Source: Clostridia bacterium (lineage in GTDB: Bacteria > Bacillota > Clostridia > Christensenellales > Aristaeellaceae). Taken from it: a DNA stretch of 64,000 nt. Location: positions 1-64,000 of the forward strand of contig JAFUBA010000010.1 in assembly GCA_017460395.1 (NCBI GenBank). The letters run 5' to 3'. The notes under the pieces were generated by a model that saw nothing but the letters and a program-made list of their open reading frames with translations, was not told where the DNA came from and searched no databases. The stretch's first letter is position 1. Every line of letters begins with the position of its first letter. Below are positions 17,460 to 25,975 of the stretch, piece by piece. A program made the position numbers and the translations under genes.

Positions 17460-18209
17460 TCAGGAAAGCGGCCTGATCAGGATCAGGGGCGTCAGTTCTC
17501 CGCCCTGACCCGAGGGATTGTCCTTCATGGCATCCTGGATCTGGTCGTCTGTCAGGGGGAAGTCTTTGCACTTGCCCAGCTGGTTCTGATCGATATCGTT
17601 GGCATCCATCAGGACCACCGGCACGCCTGTATCCTTCTCCAGCTGATCGCACAGCTCCACCGGGTTGTCATTGTTGATCAGCGCCAGATCCTTGTAGCGG
17701 TCAAAGGCGGAGCGGAAGTAGAAGCCGTCGATGCCGGCTACGCCCTTGCCGCAGATCTTGTAAAACAGGCCGTGCACCCCAAAGGGCCGTGTGATGGCCG
17801 ACACGAAGGCCGCAAACACCACTCTGGGTGCGCCGCAGATATCGATGGTCAATTGCATCTTGTAGGGCTCGTGCATGCCCACACCCGTGGAATTGATGCC
17901 GGCAAAGGGTGCCAGCAGCCTGGCCCAGAAGCCCGGGTGCACCTGATCCTTGGTTCGCACATTGCCCGTGCACATGGCCATAACTTTCGCGCCGAAGGCC
18001 AGGCAGTCACCCTTCTGATAGAGGGGCAGCACATACTTTTTCACCAGCTCTGCCTGGCTCTCTCCCACCTCCACGAAGTGGGTGTGAATGGCGTAGCGGT
18101 CATACTTTCTGCCGTCCCGTCCCTCGATGGTGCCGCGGTCAAAATATTCTACGCCGCATGACTGCCGGCGCTGCTCTTCCAGATTTTTGCCATCCTGGTG
18201 TTCTGCCAT
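17460..18209 (-). CDS. Coenzyme F420-0:gamma-glutamyl ligase-like (CofE-family) protein
   Basis: A 249-residue soluble protein. YAIHTHFVEVGES, LPLYQKGDCLAFGAKVMAMCTGNV, GINSTGVGMHEPYKMQLTID and NDNPVELCDQLEKDTGVPVVLMDANDI resemble the F420-0:L-glutamate ligase fold found in many Clostridia annotated as CofE-like. No other F420 gene (CofC, CofD, CofG/H) is seen in this window, and most Clostridia do not make F420, so the real substrate is probably another glutamylated compound (inference). ATG at 18209 has GAAGG 6 nt upstream. Monocistronic with its own terminator; no clear promoter identified. Confidence 0.7.
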   Translation of the reverse strand: MAEHQDGKNLEEQRRQSCGVEYFDRGTIEGRDGRKYDRYAIHTHFVEVGESQAELVKKYVLPLYQKGDCLAFGAKVMAMCTGNVRTKDQVHPGFWARLLAPFAGINSTGVGMHEPYKMQLTIDICGAPRVVFAAFVSAITRPFGVHGLFYKICGKGVAGIDGFYFRSAFDRYKDLALINNDNPVELCDQLEKDTGVPVVLMDANDIDQNQLGKCKDFPLTDDQIQDAMKDNPSGQGGELTPLILIRPLS

Positions 18210-18351
18210 ATCGATCCTTCTCTCCCTCTTGCACACATCTGTGTGCAGGCATAAAGCTGGTTCCCGGAAGGCCATAATGCACTTCCATCAAGATCCCATA
18301 AAGACACGTCTGTAAAGGATAATCGGACCTTTCCTGCCTGTCAATCACACC

Positions 18352-18380
18352 TTGCACCCTGCAGAACGAAACGGTATACT
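18352..18380 (+). promoter_or_regulatory. Promoter of the YbaK-GT2 operon
   Basis: TTGCAC, 17-nt spacer, TATACT. A GGGGTC...GACCCC hairpin lies in the leader at about 18426-18449. The rest of 18210-18351 shows nothing I can name. Confidence 0.75.
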
Positions 18381-18499
18381 TTTTCTTCGTCCGGCCCTCC
18401 GGGTTTTGCCCGCAGCCGGCCTTACGGGGTCCATGAGCAAAAGACCCCGATGAAGTCAATCCTTTTCGCTGAAAAAGCATGTTTCAAAGGAGCTATCTC

Positions 18500-18988
18500 A
18501 TGGCAAAGGCCATCAAAACCAACGTCATCCGGCACCTGACGGCGGCCGGCGTGAAATTTGAGACAAAGGAATATCCCGTCAGTGAAGATCATCTGGACGG
18601 GGTGACCATCGCCCGGGAAACGGGCATGGATCCGGACATGGTATATAAAACGCTGGTCCTGTGCGATGACGCGAGGGGACACCTGGTCTGCGTCATCCCC
18701 GTGGCCAGAGAACTGGACCTGAAGCAGGTGGCGCGGGCCACCGGCCACAAGAGCGTCTCCATGCTGCCCATGAAGGACCTGCTGCCGCTGACCGGGTATG
18801 TGCGGGGCGGCTGCAGTCCCATCGGGATGAAAAAGGCCTTCCCCACCTTCATCGATGAAGCCTGCCTTTCGCTTGACACCATGGCCGTCAGCGCAGGCAT
18901 CCGGGGCTGTCAGGTGCTTCTTTCACCCCAGGACCTGATTGCCCAGTGCGGCGCCAGGACAGCATCACTATGCAGGGAGGAAATATGA
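18500..18988 (+). CDS. YbaK/EbsC-family aminoacyl-tRNA deacylase (probable Cys-tRNA(Pro) deacylase)
   Basis: A 162-residue single-domain protein that in this family hydrolyses mischarged Cys-tRNA(Pro). Evidence: VYKTLVLCDD, VIPVARELDLKQVARATGHKSVSM (the conserved Lys region), GYVRGGCSPIGMKK and FIDEA near the end, all standard YbaK features. ATG at 18500 is chosen for AAAGGAG 7 nt upstream rather than the ATG at 18479. Its TGA overlaps the next gene's ATG (ATGA), so the glycosyltransferase is translationally coupled, although a functional link is not obvious. Confidence 0.9.
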   Translation: MAKAIKTNVIRHLTAAGVKFETKEYPVSEDHLDGVTIARETGMDPDMVYKTLVLCDDARGHLVCVIPVARELDLKQVARATGHKSVSMLPMKDLLPLTGYVRGGCSPIGMKKAFPTFIDEACLSLDTMAVSAGIRGCQVLLSPQDLIAQCGARTASLCREEI

Positions 18989-20112
18989 GTCAAACAGTCA
19001 AAGAGCCCATTGCCTCAGAAAACATGATCCGGGAGTGCGCCATTCTGATTCCCTCCCTCGAGCCGGACAATCGCCTGCTCCCCTATGTGCAGGAGCTTTC
19101 CGCAGCTGGCTTTCAGCACATCCTGGTCATCGACGACGGATCCGGCGAAAATTACCGCGGGATCTTTCAGTCCATTGAGGATGCCGGCGCCACCGTGCTC
19201 ACCCATGAGGTGAACAAGGGAAAGGGCGCAGCCCTGAAAACGGCCTACCGCTATCTTCTGGAAAACCCGGATAACATTCAGGCCGTGCTCACCGCAGACT
19301 CCGACGGCCAGCACACCGTGCAGGACTGCCTGAAGGTTCTCGGCGCCCTCGAGCAGGGCAGGGACGCGCTGTATCTTGGCAGCCGGGATTTCTCCCTGGA
19401 CAATGTCCCGCCCAAGTCCCGCTTCGGTAACCGCTGCACCAGCGTCATCTTCCGGCTGTGCTACGGAAAATGGCTGCCGGACACCCAGACCGGCCTTCGC
19501 GCTTTCAGGGCCGACCGTCTCTCCTTCATGGCAGAGGTGGATGGGGACCGGTATGAGTATGAGATGAACGTGCTGATCGCTGCCTCCCGCGCAAAGATGG
19601 AGATGGTGCCCGTGACCATCGAGACGATCTACGAAAACGACAACGCCGGCACGCACTTTCATCCCATCCGGGATTCCTTCAGGATCTACAAGGTCATCCT
19701 CGGAAACTTCTTCCGCTTCATGGCCGCATCCCTGATCTGCGTGCTCATTGACCAGGTGGCCGCGGCACTCTTTGCCGAGTGGCTCCTGCCCCTCCTGGGG
19801 ATGGCGGATCAGACATCGAGGGTATGGACCAGCGGGTTCCTCGCAAGGATCATCTCCTCTGTGTGCAATTTTCTTCTCAACAAAAACATGGTCTTCCGCT
19901 TCAGGGGGAAGGCCACTGGCGCCATGCTGCGCTATGCCATTTTGTGCATCGCGGTCATCTGTGCATCCAATCTGTGCGTGATGCTCCTCACATCCATCGG
20001 GATGGCCAGGTGGCTTGCAAAGCTCCTGGCAGACACCGCACTCTACTTTGCAAGCTACCATTTCCAGACATCCTGGGTCTTTTCACAAGCTCAGGAAGAT
20101 GACAAGAAATAA
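18985..20112 (+). CDS. Fused GT2 glycosyltransferase and GtrA-type membrane domain
   Basis: A 375-residue protein. Residues 1-230 are a GT2 polyprenyl-phosphate sugar transferase type domain: ILVIDDGSGEN, NKGKGAALKTAY, TADSDGQHT and TQTGLRAF. Residues 245-370 hold four hydrophobic helices with FLARIISSVCNFLLNKNMVFRF, diagnostic of GtrA, which carries lipid-linked sugars across the membrane. Fusion puts synthesis and flipping of a lipid-linked sugar in one protein, used in decorating wall polymers. GGGAGG lies 4 nt before the ATG. Followed by a small membrane peptide and a phosphodiester glycosidase. Confidence 0.9.
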   Translation: MSQTVKEPIASENMIRECAILIPSLEPDNRLLPYVQELSAAGFQHILVIDDGSGENYRGIFQSIEDAGATVLTHEVNKGKGAALKTAYRYLLENPDNIQAVLTADSDGQHTVQDCLKVLGALEQGRDALYLGSRDFSLDNVPPKSRFGNRCTSVIFRLCYGKWLPDTQTGLRAFRADRLSFMAEVDGDRYEYEMNVLIAASRAKMEMVPVTIETIYENDNAGTHFHPIRDSFRIYKVILGNFFRFMAASLICVLIDQVAAALFAEWLLPLLGMADQTSRVWTSGFLARIISSVCNFLLNKNMVFRFRGKATGAMLRYAILCIAVICASNLCVMLLTSIGMARWLAKLLADTALYFASYHFQTSWVFSQAQEDDKK

Positions 20113-20134
20113 CTCATAGAAAAGGGGTCCGCTT

Positions 20135-20263
20135 ATGCAGACCGTGAGAAGAATCCTTGGCGTTGTGCTCCTGCTTTGCATGCTCCTGGGGCTTGCCGCC
20201 GCCGTGCCCTCCGGCATCATCTCGGAGGAGGCGCAGGACAGATACATGGAGGAATTTGAATGA
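20135..20263 (+). CDS. 42-residue membrane/secreted peptide
   Basis: ATG at 20135 with AAGGGG 7 nt upstream encodes a basic start (MQTVRR), a single hydrophobic helix rich in Leu/Ala, and an acidic tail (SEEAQDRYMEEFE). Its TGA overlaps the start of the phosphodiester glycosidase (ATGATGA), and its last codons provide that gene's GGAGG site, so it is translationally coupled and probably real. Function unknown; a small membrane partner of the neighbouring GtrA or glycosidase protein is one possibility. Confidence 0.65.
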   Translation: MQTVRRILGVVLLLCMLLGLAAAVPSGIISEEAQDRYMEEFE

Positions 20264-21174
20264 TGAAAAGACATGTATGCCCCACTCGCGCGCTGCGGCG
20301 GTGCCTTATGGCGGTTCTTTGTCTGACCTTCTTTACGTCCATGGCGCTGGCCGACATTTCTCCCCTGCCGGTCGATCTGACGCCCGGTCACGTGCCCTCC
20401 GAGGAAGGCTTCTCCCAGGACGGGGACACCGAGATTTACGAGGATGAGAGCATCCGGGTGGAGATGCAGCGGGTGGAATTTCATGACGCCACCTTCAACG
20501 TGGCCCGCGTCAGGATCGCCGATCCCTCCCAGCTGCGCACGGCCCTGTCCGCCAAGTATTCCAAGAACATGCGCCATGACCGGATTTCCACCATGGCGAA
20601 GAATAACCATGCCGTGGTGGCCATCGGCGGCGATTACTTCCACAACGAGGAGGGCGGCTATGTCATCCGCCAGGGGGAGGTACTCCGCAAGAAGGCCAAG
20701 GGCAAGGATGTGCTCCTCATCGACCGGGACGGAAACTTCCGCATTCTCATCAAGCCATCCACCGATGAGATCAAGGAGATCGTGGAATCCGAGGAGGGCC
20801 TGATCGTCAACAGTTTCAACTTCGGGCCCGCTCTGGTGATGGACGGCGAAAAGATGGAAATGCCCAGCAAGTATGCCTACAATCTTTCCTCCAGCGGTGA
20901 GCCCCGCTGCGCCATCGGGCAGCTCGGAGAGCTCGAGTATCTGCTGGTGGTCGTGGATGGACGGAGAAAAGACTCCGCGGGCTGCACAGGGGACACCCTG
21001 GCCCAGTTCATGTATGACCAGGGCTGCATCCAGGCATATAACCTGGATGGCGGAAACAGTGCCCTCATGACCTTCCACGGGGAAAACTATTCTGACAAGA
21101 CTGTGGAGGGTGAGCGCGGTGTCAGCGACATCATCTACTTTGCCACCGCGGTCGACTTCGGCCTGGATCCCTGA
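20260..21174 (+). CDS. Secreted phosphodiester glycosidase family protein (NAGPA-like)
   Basis: A 304-residue protein with a signal peptide (residues 1-32, ending SMALA-D). The core has VVAIGGDYF, VNSFNFGPALVMDG, RCAIGQ, LLVVVDGR, and AYNLDGGNSALMTF, the hallmark of the phosphodiester glycosidase (NAGPA, PF09992) family, in which human members uncover GlcNAc-phosphodiesters and bacterial ones act on wall or exopolysaccharide phosphodiesters. ATG at 20260 uses GGAGG 7 nt upstream. Placement after a GT2-GtrA gene supports a role in wall polymer modification or turnover outside the cell. Confidence 0.88.
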   Translation: MMKRHVCPTRALRRCLMAVLCLTFFTSMALADISPLPVDLTPGHVPSEEGFSQDGDTEIYEDESIRVEMQRVEFHDATFNVARVRIADPSQLRTALSAKYSKNMRHDRISTMAKNNHAVVAIGGDYFHNEEGGYVIRQGEVLRKKAKGKDVLLIDRDGNFRILIKPSTDEIKEIVESEEGLIVNSFNFGPALVMDGEKMEMPSKYAYNLSSSGEPRCAIGQLGELEYLLVVVDGRRKDSAGCTGDTLAQFMYDQGCIQAYNLDGGNSALMTFHGENYSDKTVEGERGVSDIIYFATAVDFGLDP

Positions 21175-21221
21175 AATACGCAGCTTCACCTGAAGATCTA
21201 CAAGGAAGGAAGCGATGCCCC

Positions 21222-22202
21222 ATGATCTCCGCTTTTTCCGTCACAGCCTTTGGTGCAGCCATCGCAGGCGCGATGGCTGCCTATCTTCTTGTCATGGGGG
21301 TGCTCGCAGGCAAGCGCATCGGTTTTGACCGCTTCCTTGCCTTTTCCCTCATCTCCGTCCCCCTCGCCTTTCTGCTCTCCCGCGTGGTCTTTGTCGCAGG
21401 CGATCTGATCGGCGCGCTCGGGCAGAGCAGCTATTACCTTGATACCCTCGAGTCCCTGCGCCCGACCCTGTGGTTCTGGGACGGCGGCTACAGCCTGATG
21501 GGCGCCCTCCTCGGCCTGCTGCTGGGACTTTTCCTGTTCCGCAGATATTTTGCGTACCCTGCAGGCACGCTGGAGGATGCATTCCCTGCGGCCTTTTTCC
21601 TGGCCCTCTTCATCGAGCGCCTGGCAGAGCCCGCCTCCACCCTCGGCTTTGGGCGGGAGGTGACCAGTGAATTTATGCTCGACCATCGCCTGTACCTGGA
21701 TCTGGACGGCTGGCCGCTTCTTCGCGTCTGGCGTGTGGAGGCCCTCATCGCCCTCATCCTCTTTGGCCTGTCCATCTGGCAGTTCTTCGCCCTGAAGAAA
21801 AAAGGAAACGCTCAGATTGCCCGGCGGCAGCACCTCTTCCTGCTCTTTCTGGCCGTCTTCGGCTTTTCCCAGACCTTCCTGGAATCCCTGCGGGACGACG
21901 GGCACATGGTGGTGCACTTTGTGCGGATCCAGCAGGTGCTCGCACTGTTCCTTGGGCTCAGTATCCTGGCCCATGCCCTCCTGCAGAAGCGGCATGAGGG
22001 CCTGTCCGGCGCGCGGGTGCTCCTCCTTGCTCTCCTGGCCCTGATGCTCACCGGACTTGCGGTCTTTTCAGAGTTCGGCGTGGACCGCTGGGGCAACCGG
22101 CTCCTCGCCTATCTCGTGATGGCCCTCTGTCTGGGACTTCTCTGTGTCCTGACCGCACTGCTTCTGCGGCCCCACCGGGATGAGGGCACAGTCCTGTCCT
22201 GA
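21222..22202 (+). CDS. Divergent prolipoprotein diacylglyceryl transferase-like membrane protein
   Basis: A 326-residue protein with seven to nine hydrophobic helices. The topology and segments WFWDGGYSLMGALLG and GFSQTFLESLRDDGH correspond to Lgt, which attaches diacylglycerol to lipoprotein Cys. But the conserved SFHGG is SLMGA here and the RxGNFxNGE loop is replaced by IERLAEPASTLGFGRE, so key His, Arg-Gly-Asn residues are missing. It is therefore probably a paralogue with another role, not the housekeeping Lgt. A GGAAG site about 10 nt upstream is weak. It lies between the glycosidase and the ABC exporter and is likely co-transcribed. Confidence 0.65.
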   Translation: MISAFSVTAFGAAIAGAMAAYLLVMGVLAGKRIGFDRFLAFSLISVPLAFLLSRVVFVAGDLIGALGQSSYYLDTLESLRPTLWFWDGGYSLMGALLGLLLGLFLFRRYFAYPAGTLEDAFPAAFFLALFIERLAEPASTLGFGREVTSEFMLDHRLYLDLDGWPLLRVWRVEALIALILFGLSIWQFFALKKKGNAQIARRQHLFLLFLAVFGFSQTFLESLRDDGHMVVHFVRIQQVLALFLGLSILAHALLQKRHEGLSGARVLLLALLALMLTGLAVFSEFGVDRWGNRLLAYLVMALCLGLLCVLTALLLRPHRDEGTVLS

Positions 22203-22246
22203 AAGCTTATCTTATCCACACAGATCCATTTTTGTTCGAGGAAGTT

Positions 22247-24070
22247 ATGCAAAAAGAACCTCAGAAAACACTCCCCTTCTTCGGGGTACCCAAGGTCCTT
22301 CCCTATGTGAAGCCCTACCGCTGGAAGATCGTGTTCATGGTCTTCCTCGGCATTCTCTCAAGCCTCATTGACTCCATCTATCCCCTGTTCAATCAGCACA
22401 TCATCAACCACAATCTGGCAGAGCACACATCCGATACGCTCTGGATCATCACGGTTGCCTATATTCTCGTCCTCGCCTTTCAGGTGTGGAACAACTATTA
22501 TTCCGCCTACATGTGCTCCCGGATGGAGCTGTGGATGAACCGGGACCTGCGAAACGCGGCGTTCAACCACCTGCAGACCCTGACCTTTGACTATTTCAAC
22601 CGAAACTCCGTGGGCTACATCCACGCGCGTGTCATGAGCGACTCCGGCCGCATCGGCGAGCTGGTGTCCTGGCGTCTGATGGACTTTGTCTGGAGCGGCA
22701 GCTACGTAGTGTGCGTGGTGGCCGTCATGCTGGTCACCAATCTGCGCCTGGCCCTGATGGTCCTGTGTCTTGTGCCCATCGCCATGGTCATCGTCACCTT
22801 CTTCCGGCGAAAGCTCATCGCCCAGAACCGGCGGATCCGGGAGCTCAACTCCACCATCTCCGGCGACTTCAACGAGGGCATCACCGGCGTGCGTGCCATC
22901 AAGACCCTGGCGGTGGAGGAGCGCATGAACGGGGATTTCCAGAAAGATACCCATGAGATGAAGCGGGAGTCCGTCCGGGCTGCCCGCACCTCCACACTCA
23001 TCGGCACCGGCGTGTCCTTCCTTTCCTCCGCGGCCCTCGCCCTGGTCCTTTGGCAGGGCGGCCAGCTGACCATGGAGAGCATCCTGCAGCTGGGCACGCT
23101 CTCCGTCTTCATGTCCTACGCCATGTCGATCATGGACCCCCTGCAGAACTGCATCAACGTGCTCACCGCCATGACCACCATCCAGGTCAACATCGAGCGC
23201 TTTACCCGCCTGATGGAGACCGAATCCAGCGTGGTGGACCGGAAGGATGTCGTGGAAAAATACGGCGACACCTTCCATCCAAAGCGCGAAAACTGGGAGG
23301 AGCTGGGCGGCAGGGTGGAGTTCCGGGACGTCACCTTCCAGTACCCGGACGGCGATGAGCCGGTGCTCGAGCACTTCAGCCTCACCGTAGAAAAGGGCAG
23401 CTCGGTGGCCATCGTCGGCGAGACCGGTGCCGGCAAATCCACCCTGGTCAATCTCGTCTGCCGCTTCTATGAGCCCACGCAGGGCCAGGTCCTCATCGAC
23501 GACCGGGACGCCCGGGAGCGGTCCCAGCTGTGGCTGCACAGCCACATCGGCTACGTGCTGCAGACACCTCACCTCTTCTCCGGCTCCGTCCGCGAAAACC
23601 TGCAGTACGGGCGTCCGGACGCCACGGACGAGGAGATCTGGCATGCGCTGGATCTGGTCTCCGCCGGCGACGTGGTCCGGCGCATGGAGAAGGGGCTTGA
23701 CAGCGACGTGGGCGAGGGCGGCAGCATGCTGTCCTCGGGCGAAAGGCAGCTGCTCTCCTTCGCGCGTGCCATCCTGGCAGACCCCCGCATTCTCGTCCTG
23801 GACGAGGCCACCAGCTCCGTGGACACGGTGACGGAAAAGGCCATTCAGAAGGCCATCCAGACCGTCACCGAGGGCAGGACCTCCTTCATGATCGCCCACC
23901 GCCTCTCCACCGTCGTGGACGCGGACACCATTCTGGCCGTGAAGGACGGTAAGATCGTGGAGCAGGGCTCCCACCGGGAGCTCATGGACAGGCACGGATA
24001 TTACTGGGACCTGTTCACCCGGCAGTATGTCGACATGGCCGTGGATATGGCCATGCACGGAGAGGAGTGA
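22247..24070 (+). CDS. ABC exporter half-transporter, first subunit (heterodimeric, BmrC/TM287-like pair)
   Basis: A 607-residue type IV ABC exporter: six membrane helices (residues ~25-320) followed by an ATPase domain with Walker A GETGAGKST, Q-loop VLQTPHLF, signature LSSGE, Walker B ILVLDEATSS with catalytic Glu, and H-loop IAHRLST. The start is the ATG at 22247 with GAGG 5 nt upstream; an in-frame TTG 15 nt earlier is not needed. The signature is LSSGE instead of LSGGQ, so the nucleotide site it completes may be atypical. The partner gene overlaps its stop. Confidence 0.9.
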   Translation: MQKEPQKTLPFFGVPKVLPYVKPYRWKIVFMVFLGILSSLIDSIYPLFNQHIINHNLAEHTSDTLWIITVAYILVLAFQVWNNYYSAYMCSRMELWMNRDLRNAAFNHLQTLTFDYFNRNSVGYIHARVMSDSGRIGELVSWRLMDFVWSGSYVVCVVAVMLVTNLRLALMVLCLVPIAMVIVTFFRRKLIAQNRRIRELNSTISGDFNEGITGVRAIKTLAVEERMNGDFQKDTHEMKRESVRAARTSTLIGTGVSFLSSAALALVLWQGGQLTMESILQLGTLSVFMSYAMSIMDPLQNCINVLTAMTTIQVNIERFTRLMETESSVVDRKDVVEKYGDTFHPKRENWEELGGRVEFRDVTFQYPDGDEPVLEHFSLTVEKGSSVAIVGETGAGKSTLVNLVCRFYEPTQGQVLIDDRDARERSQLWLHSHIGYVLQTPHLFSGSVRENLQYGRPDATDEEIWHALDLVSAGDVVRRMEKGLDSDVGEGGSMLSSGERQLLSFARAILADPRILVLDEATSSVDTVTEKAIQKAIQTVTEGRTSFMIAHRLSTVVDADTILAVKDGKIVEQGSHRELMDRHGYYWDLFTRQYVDMAVDMAMHGEE

Positions 24071-25935
24071 TGGGCATGGCCAGGAAAAACACAAACGAGC
24101 TCTACTCTACCCACACAAGTCTCCTGATGCGTCTTCTCCATGGTTCCAAGCGCTATTTTCTCCTCGGCATCCTCTTTGCGTGGCTGACCTCCCTTCTGGA
24201 CCTGGTGAATCCGCGCATCATCTCCTTCACCGTGGACTCGGTGATCGGGACCGCGGTGCCGTCACTCCCCCATATCTTCGAGTCGCTTGTGAATAAGCTC
24301 GGCGGTGTGGATGCACTGAGGCTGCATATCGGATATATTGCCATCCTGGTCATCCTGATCGCCGTGATCTCGGGCCTCATGCGCTATACCTTCCGCATGA
24401 TGAACGCCAAGGGCCAGGAAGTGATGCTTCAGTCCACGAGGGACCTCCTCTATGGGCACATCCTCTCCCTGCCCCTCACCTGGCACAACAAAAATCACAC
24501 GGGTGACATCATCCAGCGGTGCACCAGCGACGTGGATGTGATCCGCTCCTTCCTCGCCGAGCAGCTCACCGCCCTCATCCGCATGGCGGTACAGATCCTC
24601 CTGAGCCTGTATTTCATGATTGGCATCTCCCCCGCCATGACCGGCATGGTCGCCCTGTTTATCCCGGTGATCGTCCTGTTCTCCTACTTTTTCCACGTGC
24701 GCATCGAGGCCAGCTTCCAGAAGGTCGATGAGATGGAGGGCCAGCTCTCCGCCGTCGCCCAGGAAAACCTGACCGGCGTAAGGGTGGTGCGGGCCTTCGG
24801 CCGGGAAAGCTACGAGCGGGCCCGGTTTGAGAAAAAGAATGATGAGTACACAGGACTGTGGGACTACCTGATGAAGCTCCTCAGCCTCTTCTGGGCCACG
24901 GGCGATGCCATCTCCGGCCTGCAGACCCTCCTGATCCTCATTGTCGGCGCGAACTTCTGCCTGAGCGGCCGTATCACCGTCGGCGGCTATATCGCCTTTC
25001 TCTCCTACAGCGCCATGCTCAACGGACCCGTCCGCCAGCTGGGGCGCGTCATCTCCGGCATGAGCCGGGCCGGCGTATCCATCGACCGTATCCGCTATAT
25101 CCTCAATTCCGCCCCCGAGCACGAGACGGAGGAGGCGACGGACGCAGACATGAGCGGCGATATCGTCTTTGACCACGTCACCTTCCGCTACGAAAAGCCG
25201 GAGAAGGAAGACGGGGACGAAAAGGCTGCAGATGACGTCCCGGTCCTCGATGACGTATCCATGGTCCTTCGCGCCGGGCAGGTCACCGGCATCCTCGGCA
25301 GCACCGGCAGCGGCAAGAGCACCCTCATGTACCTGCTCTGCCGCCTCTACGATCTGCCGGAGGGGCAGGGCGAGATCAGAATCGGCGAAAGGCGCCTTCC
25401 GTCCATCCCGAGGGACTGTGTCAGAAAACAGGTCGGCATCGTCCTGCAGGAGCCCTATCTCTTCTCAAAGACCCTGGGCGAAAACATTGCCATCACAAGG
25501 AAGGACGCGAGCCAGACGGAGATTGAGCGGGCCGCCAGAACCGCGGTGCTGGATGAGACCATCACCCGCTTCTCCAAAGGATATGAGACCTTTGTCGGCG
25601 AGCGCGGCGTCACCCTCTCGGGCGGCCAGAAGCAGCGCACCGCCATCGCCCAGACGCTGATTCGAAAGACACCCATCATGATCCTCGACGACTCCCTCTC
25701 CGCGGTGGACGCGCAGACGGACGCAAGGATCCGGGCAGAGCTCAACCGGGAGGAGGGCCATGCCACCCGCATCCTCATCTCCCACCGCATCAACAGCCTC
25801 ATGCATGCAGACCACATCATCGTCCTGGACAAGGGCAAGGTGGTGGAGGAAGGCACGCACGATGAACTGTATGCACTGAACGGACTCTACCGGAAGATCT
25901 GCGATCTGCAGTCCCCGGAGGGCGTACAGGCATAA
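24070..25935 (+). CDS. ABC exporter half-transporter, second subunit
   Basis: A 621-residue partner with the same layout: six helices, then Walker A GSTGSGKST, Q-loop LQEPYLFS, consensus signature LSGGQ, and Walker B MILDDSLSAVD in which the catalytic Glu is Asp. One consensus and one degenerate ATP site is typical of heterodimeric exporters such as TM287/288. ATG at 24070 overlaps the previous TGA (TGATG); ATG at 24076, with AGGAG 8 nt upstream, is an equally good start. Probable substrates are drugs, lipids or peptides; nothing local decides. Ends inside a 21-bp palindromic terminator. Confidence 0.9.
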   Translation: MGMARKNTNELYSTHTSLLMRLLHGSKRYFLLGILFAWLTSLLDLVNPRIISFTVDSVIGTAVPSLPHIFESLVNKLGGVDALRLHIGYIAILVILIAVISGLMRYTFRMMNAKGQEVMLQSTRDLLYGHILSLPLTWHNKNHTGDIIQRCTSDVDVIRSFLAEQLTALIRMAVQILLSLYFMIGISPAMTGMVALFIPVIVLFSYFFHVRIEASFQKVDEMEGQLSAVAQENLTGVRVVRAFGRESYERARFEKKNDEYTGLWDYLMKLLSLFWATGDAISGLQTLLILIVGANFCLSGRITVGGYIAFLSYSAMLNGPVRQLGRVISGMSRAGVSIDRIRYILNSAPEHETEEATDADMSGDIVFDHVTFRYEKPEKEDGDEKAADDVPVLDDVSMVLRAGQVTGILGSTGSGKSTLMYLLCRLYDLPEGQGEIRIGERRLPSIPRDCVRKQVGIVLQEPYLFSKTLGENIAITRKDASQTEIERAARTAVLDETITRFSKGYETFVGERGVTLSGGQKQRTAIAQTLIRKTPIMILDDSLSAVDAQTDARIRAELNREEGHATRILISHRINSLMHADHIIVLDKGKVVEEGTHDELYALNGLYRKICDLQSPEGVQA

Positions 25936-25975
25936 GAAAAAGCGAGAGCCATGCGCTCTCGCTTTTTCTTATGCC
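25929..25975. terminator. 21-bp perfect palindromic bidirectional terminator containing both stop codons
   Basis: Arms 25929-25949 and 25955-25975 are perfect complements with a 5-nt loop (CATGC); each arm contains the GCATAA stop region of one of the two convergent genes plus an A/T run, so the structure can terminate both strands. Confidence 0.92.

Noticed and set aside
24262-25176. Minus-strand His/Asp/Gly-rich frame opposite the second ABC exporter gene
   Set aside because: Antisense reading of a well-supported transporter gene.
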